From contig CBDDIP010000002.1 in the NCBI GenBank assembly GCA_965229005.1, positions 1,302,001 through 1,366,000 of the forward strand: 64,000 bases of DNA, read 5' to 3'. How positions within the stretch are numbered: the stretch's first letter is position 1; the number at the start of each line of letters is the position of its first letter. The position numbers were made by a program, and so were the translations under genes. Of the stretch, positions 1 to 8,458 are shown one piece after another. The DNA is from CBDDIP01 sp965229005 (GTDB taxonomy: Bacteria > Actinomycetota > Acidimicrobiia > Acidimicrobiales > Ilumatobacteraceae). The notes beneath the pieces are model-generated. The model was not told the DNA's origin, searched no databases, and saw only the letters and a program-made list of their open reading frames with translations.

Positions 1-1470
1 GAACACGTCGCCGTGTACGACTTCGGCGGTGGCACGTTCGATGCGGCAGTGCTGCGCAAGACCATCGACGGATTCGAGCTCGTCGGCCAACCGGAGGGGC
101 TGGAACGGTTCGGCGGCATCGACATCGACGCGGCGATCCTGGCCCACGTCGACGATCAACTCGACGGCGCGCTGTCGTCGCTCGACGCCACCGATCGTGA
201 CGTGCAGGTCGGGTTGCAGCGTCTGCGCGACGAGGTGCGTGCGGCGAAAGAGGCGCTGTCAGGCGACAGCGACGCGACTCTTCAGGTGTCGCTGCCGTCG
301 GTGCACCAACGGGTTCTGATCACGCGTGGCGAGATCGAGCAGATGGTCCAACCGCGCTTGCGGGACACGATGCAGGCAGTCGAGCGGACGGTGCGCAGCG
401 CCGGCCTGGCGATGGACGACATCTCGCGCATCCTGCTCGTCGGCGGCAGCTCGCGGATCCCGCTGGTGTCCGACCTCGTCGAGCGAACGATGGGACGGCC
501 GGTCGCTGTCGACGCGCATCCCAAGTTGGCGATCGCGACCGGTGCGGCATCGGCCGCGGTCGCCCCGGCTGCAGCCGGCCCGGCGTCGGTCCCGACACGG
601 GAACCCGCACCTGCCGATCCCGTCGCCGTGCTGCCGAGTCCCGTCGCACCGGCGCGCTACGTCGCGCCGTCCCTGCCTCATCCAACGGCAACAGCGACGG
701 GTCCGCGTCGCTCGCGGCGCAGGCTCGTCGGAGCCTTCGCCGCAGTCGCTGCCGTGGCCCTCCTTGCGACGATCGTGCTCACACGAGGCGACGATGGTCG
801 CTCGAGCACCGACGCGACCGAGGTCACGGTGACGACGTCGACGGACGGCACCGAACGACCCGGCGACACCGTCGCCGTGGCCGCACCGCGTGACGCTGCT
901 GCCTTCGCCGTGATCAGCGGCCTGCTGACGGGATCCGGGGCGAGCGCGTCGACCCCGCTCGTGCCGCTCTCGCGCTGTCCCGTGAACATGTCGGCGTTGG
1001 TCGAGCAGCTCCACCTGGTACGTACGTTCGGCGCGGACACCACGGAGGCGGGCGTCGTTTCAGTTGCACGGTTCGCCGATGGCTCCGACCCGTCGACGGT
1101 CCGCTGCACCGCGGGCGATCCACTCGACGGCGTCTTCGTGAGCATCGTGTTGTCAGCCCCGATTCCCGATGATCTCGAGCAGTACATCAAGCGGGACAAC
1201 TCGGGGGCCCGACAAGGCGACTCGGTGACGTCGTCGGTGTCCGTGCTGGAGCCCGAAGAACTGGACGGTGTGGTCGTCAAACGGGCGTGCGTCACCGAGA
1301 CGGTGACGAGCACGAGTGGCAACGGCGAGGCTTCTTGGTGCGAGGTGTCATGGCTGGGGCCATCCATGAACGTACGGCTGCTCGGCTCGAACGTGCTCAG
1401 CATCACCGACCTGTTCAATTGGTTGCGAGAGGCGCTCGGGTTCATCCTCGACGAGGTGGCCACGCCGTGA
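1..1470 (+). CDS. Hsp70-like membrane ATPase, paralogue 1 (5'-truncated by window edge)
   Basis: The reading frame is open from base 1, so the N-terminal part of the ATPase domain lies outside the window. The visible 489 residues begin just before the phosphate-2 loop (YDFGGGTFDAA) and include the adenosine motif LLVGGSSRIPL near residue 148. That completes an Hsp70/actin-fold nucleotide-binding domain. No Hsp70 substrate-binding domain follows. Instead there is a Pro/Ala linker, one hydrophobic helix (about residues 240-258), a Thr/Ser stalk and an outer domain with cysteines at visible residues 326, 369, 430 and 447. The same cysteine spacing recurs in paralogues 2 and 4. Inferred topology is ATPase inside and four-Cys domain outside. 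It is first of four tandem copies, 90 bp before the next. The partner and function are unknown. Confidence 0.85.
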   Translation, partial: EHVAVYDFGGGTFDAAVLRKTIDGFELVGQPEGLERFGGIDIDAAILAHVDDQLDGALSSLDATDRDVQVGLQRLRDEVRAAKEALSGDSDATLQVSLPSVHQRVLITRGEIEQMVQPRLRDTMQAVERTVRSAGLAMDDISRILLVGGSSRIPLVSDLVERTMGRPVAVDAHPKLAIATGAASAAVAPAAAGPASVPTREPAPADPVAVLPSPVAPARYVAPSLPHPTATATGPRRSRRRLVGAFAAVAAVALLATIVLTRGDDGRSSTDATEVTVTTSTDGTERPGDTVAVAAPRDAAAFAVISGLLTGSGASASTPLVPLSRCPVNMSALVEQLHLVRTFGADTTEAGVVSVARFADGSDPSTVRCTAGDPLDGVFVSIVLSAPIPDDLEQYIKRDNSGARQGDSVTSSVSVLEPEELDGVVVKRACVTETVTSTSGNGEASWCEVSWLGPSMNVRLLGSNVLSITDLFNWLREALGFILDEVATP

Positions 1471-1560
1471 TCTCGCCGCGATCCGAAGATTCGGGCCTGC
1501 CTCGCGCGAGGCATACAGTCGGCCGCGCCGCGACGTGGTCGCGAGTCGGACGAGGACAGG

Positions 1561-3540
1561 ATGGGGATGCCGTACCAGCTGGGCGTTGATCTCGGGACGA
1601 CGTTCACCGCGGCAGCGGTGCTGCGCGGCGACCGGGCAGAGATCTGCACCCTCGGCGACTCCAACCCGGTGATGCCCTCGATCGTCACGCTGCGCGAGGA
1701 CGGTGAGCTGCTCGTCGGCGAGATCGCACTGCGACGCGGACAGATCGATCCGACGCGCATGGCTCGGGAGTTCAAGCGCCGCCTCGGCGACCCGGCGCCG
1801 CTCGTGCTCGGGTCCACGCCGTACAGCCCCGACGCGCTGATGGGTTGTCTGCTGCGGTCGATCGTCGACACGGTGACCGAGCGAGAGGGCGAGCGGCCGT
1901 CACGCGTCGTGCTCACCCATCCGGCGAGCTACGGCCCGTACAAGCTGGAGATGATGCGCGAGGTCGCTCGCGCCGGCGGCGTCGATCTGTCGACCCTGGT
2001 GCTGCTGACCGAGCCGCAGGCTGCCGCCATCTCGTACTCGGCGCGGGACCGTCTCGAGACCGGTGAACACGTCGCCGTCTACGACCTCGGCGGTGGCACG
2101 TTCGACGCGGCGGTCCTGCGCAAGACGGCTGACGGCTTCGCGCTCGTCGGGCAGCCGGAGGGTCTCGATCGGTTCGGTGGCATCGACATCGACGCCGCGG
2201 TGCTGACCCACATCGACATCGAGCTGGACGGCGCGCTGTCCGCGGTCGACCAGAACGACCCCGACGTGCAGTTCGCGCTGCAGCGCCTGCGCGACGACTG
2301 CCGCGCAGCGAAAGAAACCCTGTCGGGCGACAGCGACACGTCGATCCAGGTGTCGCTGCCCGGCATCCAACGGCGCGTTCGCCTGACTCGCGTCGAGATC
2401 GAAAGCATGGTGCGGCCGCGGCTGAAGGACACCATCGACGCGCTGCGGCGCACGATCGCCAGCGCAGGCATCGAGGTCGACGACGTCAGCCGCGTGCTGA
2501 TGGTCGGTGGCAGTTCGCGGATCCCGTTGGCCCCCGACATGGTCGCCCGCTCCCTCGGCCGCCCCGTCGCCGTGGACGCCCACCCCAAGCTTTCGATCGC
2601 GCTCGGTGCCGCCGCGTTCCGCGGCGCGACCGCTGTCCCAGTCGCTCCTGCGCCGGTCGTTCCCGTCGCTCCCGCGCCGCAGCGGTTCGCACCTCCGCCG
2701 ACTCCCGCGGCGCCGACCCGGCCGGTCCCGGCGACACCGATCCCGGCGACACCGCGCCCGGTCGTTGCGCCTGCGGCACCGCCCGCGCCGCCGCGTACGG
2801 CGGACCCGCCGCCGCGCTCCGGCGGCGGGCGTCGTCGAGCTCTGATGGCGGCCGTCGGCGTCGTTGTCGTCAGCGCTGTCGTCATCGGTGTGATCGTCTC
2901 CAGATCCGGTGGCGAAGACGAGAGCACCGACTCCAAAGAGCCGGCCACCACCAATGCTCCGACTCCGGACACCGAAGCGGTCGATGTCCCGGGCGGCGAT
3001 CTGGTGGCGACTGCGACCTCGGCGCTCGCGGCCGTCGTCGACACCTCCGGCGTGGGCGGCGTCGGGTCGACCGCCTCCGGCAACTTCTGCCCGTTCGACA
3101 TGCCGACAGCGGTCGCTGCGGTCCCCGCCGAGCTCGCAACCGCGGTGCCCGCCGTCGCCGGGACGAACATCGTCGCGTCGGTCACGAGGGTGACGCCGGA
3201 GATCACCGTCCTGACGTGCGCCAGCACACAGGGCAACCTCACCCGACAGGTGGCGGTGGAATCCTGGTCGTCCGGCGACCGGTCGGCCGAGGACGACGTG
3301 CGCAAGCGGTTCACGGGACGAACGGTGCAGATCGACGAGTCCGTTCCCTTCGGCGACGGGGAGATCCTCACGTATTGCGTGGTGACCGGGCCCAACAGCG
3401 AGGCCCGCTTCTGCGCGGCCACGTGGTCGCAGGACGGGCTCGTCGTCGGCGTCACGGGCAGGCAGCTCAGTGCGAGCAACCTCAGTCGATGGCTCCGACT
3501 GATGCTCGGCGGCCTCATCGACGACCTCGCGAGCTCGTGA
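1561..3540 (+). CDS. Hsp70-like membrane ATPase, paralogue 2
   Basis: This 659-residue protein starts with an Hsp70-type nucleotide-binding domain: phosphate-1 loop VDLGTTFTAA near residue 9, phosphate-2 YDLGGGTFDAA near 177, and adenosine motif MVGGSSRIPL near 315. The domain ends near residue 360 and the normal Hsp70 beta-sandwich and lid are absent. A Pro/Ala-rich linker (about 365-415) leads to a single membrane helix (about 424-447), a short acidic/Thr stalk and an outer domain with cysteines at 510, 553, 606 and 618. These match the spacing in paralogues 1 and 4 and may form two disulfides. ATG at 1561 and ATG at 1567 are both possible starts. It is likely co-transcribed with its neighbours. 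The ATPase fold is certain; the role is not known. Confidence 0.9.
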   Translation: MGMPYQLGVDLGTTFTAAAVLRGDRAEICTLGDSNPVMPSIVTLREDGELLVGEIALRRGQIDPTRMAREFKRRLGDPAPLVLGSTPYSPDALMGCLLRSIVDTVTEREGERPSRVVLTHPASYGPYKLEMMREVARAGGVDLSTLVLLTEPQAAAISYSARDRLETGEHVAVYDLGGGTFDAAVLRKTADGFALVGQPEGLDRFGGIDIDAAVLTHIDIELDGALSAVDQNDPDVQFALQRLRDDCRAAKETLSGDSDTSIQVSLPGIQRRVRLTRVEIESMVRPRLKDTIDALRRTIASAGIEVDDVSRVLMVGGSSRIPLAPDMVARSLGRPVAVDAHPKLSIALGAAAFRGATAVPVAPAPVVPVAPAPQRFAPPPTPAAPTRPVPATPIPATPRPVVAPAAPPAPPRTADPPPRSGGGRRRALMAAVGVVVVSAVVIGVIVSRSGGEDESTDSKEPATTNAPTPDTEAVDVPGGDLVATATSALAAVVDTSGVGGVGSTASGNFCPFDMPTAVAAVPAELATAVPAVAGTNIVASVTRVTPEITVLTCASTQGNLTRQVAVESWSSGDRSAEDDVRKRFTGRTVQIDESVPFGDGEILTYCVVTGPNSEARFCAATWSQDGLVVGVTGRQLSASNLSRWLRLMLGGLIDDLASS

Positions 3541-3575
3541 GGAATGACGAGCTTGCCTGATCGACCGGAAGACTG

Positions 3576-5333
3576 ATGGGCTACCAGCTCGGCATCGACC
3601 TGGGCACGACCTACACCGCTGCCGCCGTGCGCCGTGGACCGAACGTGGAGATCTGCACACTCAGTGCCTCGAACCCCGTGATGCCGTCCGTCATGGCCCT
3701 GCGCGACGACGGGGAGGTGATCGTCGGCGACGCAGCAGTGCGTCGCGCACAGGCTGATCCGACGCGGATGGCACGAGAGTTCAAACGCCGTCTGGGCGAT
3801 CCGGCACCGATGATGGTCGGGCGGACACCGTTCAGCGCCGAGGCATTGATGGCGGGGATGCTGCGTTCGGTCATCGACATCGTCGTTCGGCGCGAAGGAG
3901 GCACGGCGGACGCCGTCGTCCTGACGCATCCGGCCAACTACGGCCCGTACAAGTTGGAGATGATGCGCGAGGTGGCCCGGCTCGGCGGTCTCGATCTCCG
4001 CCGGACGACGATGCTCACCGAGCCGCAGGCTGCGGCCATCTCGTACTCGGCTCGCGACCGCGTCGAGCCCGGTGCGCATGTTGCCGTCTACGACCTCGGC
4101 GGCGGCACGTTCGATGCCGCGGTCCTGCGCAAGACCGAGACGGGCTTCGTGCTCGTCGGCGATCCCGAAGGGCTCGACCGCTTCGGTGGCATCGACATCG
4201 ACGCGGCGATCATCGCCCATGTCGATCAGATGATGGACGGTGCCCTCGACGAACTGGACCAGGACGATCCCGCTGTGCAATCCGGTCTGCACCGGTTGCG
4301 CGAGGACTGCCGATCGGCCAAGGAAGCGCTCTCCGACGACAGCGACACGACGATCGACGTCGCCATCGCCGGCGTCCATCAACGGATCCGCCTGACGCGT
4401 CAGGAGGTCGAGGACATGATCCGGCCTCGGCTGCGCGAGACGACGGATGCGCTCGCCCGAACCATCCGCAGCGCCGACCTGGCGGTGGATGACATCGGCA
4501 AGATCCTCATGGTCGGAGGGAGCTCGCGCATCCCGCTGGTGTCCGACCTCGTTGCGCGCACGATGGGGCGGCCGGTGGCGGTCGATGCCCACCCGAAGTT
4601 CGCGATCGCGCTCGGTGCTGCGGCGTACGCCCCGGACGAGGAGGCTGCAGCTCCGCCGCCACCTCCGCCGCCGCCACCTTCGCCGCCGGCACCGGAGTCG
4701 GCGCCGCCTCCGCCTCCGATCATGGCCACGCCGTTCGCGCCGCCGCCACCACCACCGGCTCGGCCCGGGCGGATCAGCCGTCGCCGGCGCGTGTCCTACG
4801 AGCTGCCGTCATGGACTCTGGAGCAGCGCGCCGCGCTCGAACGTGCCCTCGTTGCGGCGCGTGTGCTGCACGAGTGGGAGGGTGACGTCCTCGTCGTGGC
4901 GAAGGAGCACGAGGCCGGCGCCGATCGATCCATCGCCGAGGTCGAAGCGCAGCTCGGCATCGACGAAGTCGACGACGAGGTGAACGACGACGGCGTCGCC
5001 ACGGATTCGCCGAGCGCCGACCGCAACGAGGATCCGGAAGGCCAGGACGAGGCGGCCTTCCAGAGGCTGAGCGGCCTGTACTTCGTCGCCAAGCGGCTGG
5101 AGCGCAGGCCGCTCGATCGCCGAGGGCTCGATGATCTGGCGAACTCGGTGGGAGTCCTCGACGACCTGGTCCGGGGCCGCCCGCCGTACGGGCTCGATCA
5201 CGCGCTGTGGGAGCGAGCCTGCAACCTGGCGATGCAGCTCGCCGACAGTCTGCTCGGTCGAGACGAGCCCGACCCGGTGACCGCGAAGGCCACGGCAGGC
5301 GAGCTCCGCGATCTGCTCGAACCGTTCATCTGA
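3576..5333 (+). CDS. Hsp70-like protein, paralogue 3, with a soluble acidic C-terminus
   Basis: This 585-residue protein has the same N-terminal ATPase domain as its neighbours (IDLGTTYTAA, YDLGGGTFDAA, MVGGSSRIPL). After it the architecture changes. A poly-proline stretch (about residues 358-400) is followed by a basic RRRR-type patch and then a charged, probably helical region (about 410-585) with acidic runs such as IDEVDDEVNDD. No membrane helix and no four-Cys domain are visible, so it should be cytoplasmic. It might be the soluble partner of the membrane-bound copies, but that is inference. It starts 35 bp after paralogue 2 and lies 70 bp before paralogue 4, on the same strand. I do not recognise the C-terminal domain. 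Confidence 0.88.
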   Translation: MGYQLGIDLGTTYTAAAVRRGPNVEICTLSASNPVMPSVMALRDDGEVIVGDAAVRRAQADPTRMAREFKRRLGDPAPMMVGRTPFSAEALMAGMLRSVIDIVVRREGGTADAVVLTHPANYGPYKLEMMREVARLGGLDLRRTTMLTEPQAAAISYSARDRVEPGAHVAVYDLGGGTFDAAVLRKTETGFVLVGDPEGLDRFGGIDIDAAIIAHVDQMMDGALDELDQDDPAVQSGLHRLREDCRSAKEALSDDSDTTIDVAIAGVHQRIRLTRQEVEDMIRPRLRETTDALARTIRSADLAVDDIGKILMVGGSSRIPLVSDLVARTMGRPVAVDAHPKFAIALGAAAYAPDEEAAAPPPPPPPPPSPPAPESAPPPPPIMATPFAPPPPPPARPGRISRRRRVSYELPSWTLEQRAALERALVAARVLHEWEGDVLVVAKEHEAGADRSIAEVEAQLGIDEVDDEVNDDGVATDSPSADRNEDPEGQDEAAFQRLSGLYFVAKRLERRPLDRRGLDDLANSVGVLDDLVRGRPPYGLDHALWERACNLAMQLADSLLGRDEPDPVTAKATAGELRDLLEPFI

Positions 5334-5403
5334 CACTCGAGCTCGGCGTCTACAGTCAACCGATCCGGCGGCTCGAGCCGGTCATGGTGAGGACGGTTCG
5401 AAA

Positions 5404-6591
5404 TTGGCGTACCAGCTGGGCATCGACCTTGGGACGACGTACACAGCGGCAGCAGTACGTCGAGGCGCCACGGTCGAGATCTGCACGCTGAGCCCATCGA
5501 ACCCGGTGATGCCATCCGTGGTGGCACTCCGCGATGACGACGAGATCCTCGTGGGAGAGGCGGCCGTTCGACGGGCCCAGGTGGATCCGCTCCGCGTCGC
5601 GCGAGAGTTCAAGCGGCGACTCGGTGACCCGGCACCGTTGATGCTCGGCCGCGCGCCCTTCAGCCCGGAGGCGCTGATGGGGCACCTGCTTCGACATGTG
5701 CTCGACGTCGTCGTTGCTCGCGAGGGAGGTCTGCCGGATCAGGTGGTGCTCACCCACCCGGCCAACTACGGGCCGTACAAGCTCGAGATGATGCGTGAAG
5801 TCGCTCGCCTCGGCGGTGTCGATCTCGGCAGGCTCCGCCTGCTCAGCGAACCTCAGGCGGCAGCGATCTCGTACTCGACGCGCGACAGGGTGGAGCCAGG
5901 CGAGCACGTCGCCGTCTACGACTTCGGCGGTGGCACCTTCGACGCGGCCGTGCTGCGCAAGACCGCTGACGGCTTCGAGCTGGTCGGCCAGCCGGAGGGT
6001 CTCGATCGCTTCGGAGGGATCGACGTCGACGCCGCGATCATCGATTACGTCGACCACGAGACCGATGGTGCGCTCTCGGCGCTGGACCAGTCCGACCCCG
6101 TCATCGCGGCAGGACTCCAGCGGATGCGCGAGGACTGCCGTTCGGCGAAGGAGGCCCTGTCGAGCGACAGCGACACCGCGTTGGACGTTGCGCTGCCGGG
6201 CGTGCACCGGCGGGTCCGGATCACGCGCAAGGAGATCGAGGACATCGTTCGTCCGCGGCTGCGCGAGACCACGGCGGCGCTGTCCCGGGCGATCGCGAGC
6301 GCCGGGCTCACCACGGATGACATCGACAGGATCCTGCTCGTCGGAGGGAGCTCGCGAATTCCGCTCGTCCCCGAGATGGTCGCCCGAACGCTCGGCCGTC
6401 CGGTCGCGGTCGATGCCCATCCGAAGTTCGCCATCGCGCTCGGCGCCGCCGACTATGCACCTCGAGCGATCGTGCCGATCGCCAGCGAACCGAAACCGAT
6501 CGTGCCTCCCGGCGCGACTGCTCGGCCCATTCCGATCTTTGTGCGATCGCGGTTGAAAGTCTTGATCGGCGCGGCTCTTGCCCTGGTGTGA
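5404..6591 (+). pseudogene. Hsp70-like paralogue 4, N-terminal part, interrupted by an insertion sequence
   Basis: The frame opens with a TTG codon at 5404 (TTG-GCG-TAC, matching MxYQLGIDLGTTYTAA of the others) and holds a complete ATPase domain (YDFGGGTFDAA, LVGGSSRIPL). It then has a short linker and the first half of a membrane helix (KVLIGAALAL). It ends two codons later at a TGA inside the left end of the insertion sequence. The lost half of the helix and the outer domain lie at 7673-8432. A truncated 395-residue ATPase could still be made, but it would lack a full membrane anchor and the outer domain, so the gene is best treated as broken. The insertion looks recent because both halves remain clean open frames. 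Confidence 0.85.
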
Positions 6592-7672
6592 CGACCGGAC
6601 ACGTTGTCCCTGGCGTGGTGGTGTTGGTGGTCCGCGGTTGAGGTGAGCCCTCCTTGCGAGGCTGTGGTCTCTGACAACACACCTCAACGCAAGGAGGGGC
6701 TCGTGCCTCACGCTAGAAGACAGCACCCGAACGCGCCGTTGACGCCGGAGGGTCGACGGCGAATGGTTGCCTGTGTGATCGATCAGCACTGGTCGATCGA
6801 AGCAACCGCTGACAGGTTCCAGATCGACGCGAAAACGGTTCGCAAGTGGCGCGACCGTTTCCTTGCTGAGGGCGATGCCGGGCTCCAGGATCGCAGCTCG
6901 AGACCGCATCGTTCACCGAACCGCACCCGAGCTCGCGATCGTGATCGGGTGTTGCGGCTGCGTCGTCGGCATCGGTGGGGAGCCGAGCACATCGCTCACG
7001 AGACCGGGCTCGCGCCGTCAACGGTCCAGAACATCTTGAACGCTGCCGGCTGCGGGCGACTCGATCGTGGTGACCGGGCCACCAACGTCGAACCAGTGCG
7101 CCGCTACCAGCGTGATCGGCCCGGCGAGTTGATCCACGTCGACGTCAAGAAGCTCGCCGGGATCCCCGCTGGTGGCGGTTGGCGACAACTCGGTCGTGGC
7201 GTCAACGACCACCACCGGGTCGGCTACCGCTACATCCACTCGGCCATCGATGACCGCACCCGCCTCGTCTATTCCGAGATCCACCTCGATGAGACCGCCG
7301 CGACCGCTGTCGGGTTCTGGCGGCGCGCCGTGACCTGGTTCGCTGCCCACGGCATCACCTGCGAACGAGTGATCACCGACAACGGCACCTGCTACAAACG
7401 CCAATGGGCCCAGGCGTGCGCCGAGACCGGCACGACCGTCAAGAAGACCCGTGTCCGCCGGCCACAAACCAACGGCAAGATCGAACGCTTCCACCGGATC
7501 CTGCTCGAAGAATGGGCCTACATCCGAGCATGGACCTCCGACCGGCAACGCGCCCTCGCCTACGACCACTTCATCCACTTCTACAATCACCACCGAGCCC
7601 ACGGCGCACTCGGATGGTCAACCCCCGCCGCGACCCTCAACACCCTCCAGGACAACGTCCCCGGCTTTCACA
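6587..7672 (+). mobile_element. IS481-type insertion sequence in Hsp70-like paralogue 4
   Basis: The element is about 1,086 bp. Its ends are imperfect inverted repeats of about 28 bp: the left end reads TGTGACGACCGG then ACACGTTGTCC, and the complement of the right end reads TGTGAAAGCCGGGG then ACGTTGTCC. Both termini start with 5'-TGT, as is usual in the IS481 family. The flanks are CCTGG on the left (6582-6586) and CCTAG on the right (7673-7677), an imperfect 5-bp duplication. Removing the element plus 5 bp restores the Hsp70-like reading frame and a continuous membrane helix. The right flank contains CTAG, a target preferred by IS481 itself. Confidence 0.85.
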
Positions 7673-7677
7673 CCTAG
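6703..7677 (+). CDS. IS481-family DDE transposase
   Basis: This 324-residue transposase has an N-terminal helix-turn-helix region (residues about 15-60, with a KTVRKWRDRF-type recognition helix). It is followed by an rve/RNase H-fold catalytic core. The three acidic residues are visible in IHVDVKKLAG (first Asp), VITDNGTCYK (second Asp) and NGKIERFHR (Glu). The NHHRAHGALGW motif near the end is typical of IS481/IS3 relatives. The GTG at 6703 is chosen because AAGGAGGGG sits just upstream at 6691-6699; the frame is open further upstream but without a ribosome site. The stop codon TAG (7675-7677) falls beyond the inverted repeat, in the flanking target DNA. The enzyme should move the element by cut or copy of its ends. 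Confidence 0.92.
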   Translation: MPHARRQHPNAPLTPEGRRRMVACVIDQHWSIEATADRFQIDAKTVRKWRDRFLAEGDAGLQDRSSRPHRSPNRTRARDRDRVLRLRRRHRWGAEHIAHETGLAPSTVQNILNAAGCGRLDRGDRATNVEPVRRYQRDRPGELIHVDVKKLAGIPAGGGWRQLGRGVNDHHRVGYRYIHSAIDDRTRLVYSEIHLDETAATAVGFWRRAVTWFAAHGITCERVITDNGTCYKRQWAQACAETGTTVKKTRVRRPQTNGKIERFHRILLEEWAYIRAWTSDRQRALAYDHFIHFYNHHRAHGALGWSTPAATLNTLQDNVPGFHT

Positions 7678-8432
7678 GTGGCGCCGTTGGGATCGTGGCA
7701 ATGGTCGGCTCGGGCGAGGATCTCGGACGGGGCGTTGCGCCCACGATCGCAAGTGATGTCGAGAGCGGGCCGTCGGTGACAGTCGCCGCGACCGAACCAC
7801 CCCTCGACACTCAACCACCCCTCGACACTGAACCACCGCTCGAGACCGATACCCCTGCGCCGCTTCCGACCGCCGAGGCAGCATCACGCGTCGCAGCGGC
7901 GATCGAGTTCGCCAACATCGGCGGAAGCGGGTTCGTGGAGATCGAGAGGTGCCCCTTCAACCTGTCGATTCTGTCTTCGACCGCGCCGTCCGAGGCAACG
8001 ATCGATGCCCTCGACTCGGAACCGGGCTTCGCCGCAGCGTTCAAGGTCTTCAACGACCAGCTTCTCCAGTTGACCTGCCGGGTCGGAGTGATCGAGGACA
8101 AGGGCTCGATCGTGTCTGTGTCTGCCTTCCGGCCACCTGCGGGCGATGACTTTGAGACGATTGCTCGTCGAGAGTCGGACGAGGAGATCTCGCTGACGTT
8201 CGAGAAGCCCGAGGACTTTCTCGGTGGCACGATTGAGTCGGGTTGCATTGAGCGATCGACTCCGCCGGTCACTTCGCAGTGCCGGGCGATCTGGATGGAC
8301 TCAAGTCTCGGGGTGAACATCACGAGCGCCGCGCTGTCCTCACCGGCACTGGTCGCCTGGCTCAAGGTGAGCCTCGCTGATCTCATCGACGAACTCGCCT
8401 CCGCCGTTCCGGTGAAGTCGACGCGAGACTGA
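7673..8432 (+). pseudogene. Hsp70-like paralogue 4, C-terminal part (cut off by the insertion sequence)
   Basis: Directly after the insertion sequence the frame reads GGAVGIVAMVG, the second half of a membrane helix. A Thr/Pro stalk with a repeated PPLDT unit follows, then an outer domain with cysteine codons at 7950, 8076, 8244 and 8280. The spacing (42, 56, 12 codons) matches paralogues 1 (43, 61, 17) and 2 (43, 53, 12), which confirms this is the missing half of the gene starting at 5404. An ATG at 7701 could start translation of an orphan fragment, but it has no clear ribosome site and no complete membrane or signal segment. It ends 26 bp before the convergent homospermidine synthase gene. 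Confidence 0.82.
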
Positions 8433-8458
8433 CCGAATGCGGGGACTGACGCCCGACG

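Noticed and set aside
2079..4592. An 837-codon minus-strand frame across the Hsp70-like array
   Set aside because: It spans two real genes and the gap between them, and the translation changes character where the sense frame does. It is a shadow.
3576..6591. The Hsp70-like genes as true DnaK chaperones
   Set aside because: They end soon after the ATPase domain, lack the beta-sandwich substrate-binding domain and lid, and are not beside grpE or dnaJ.
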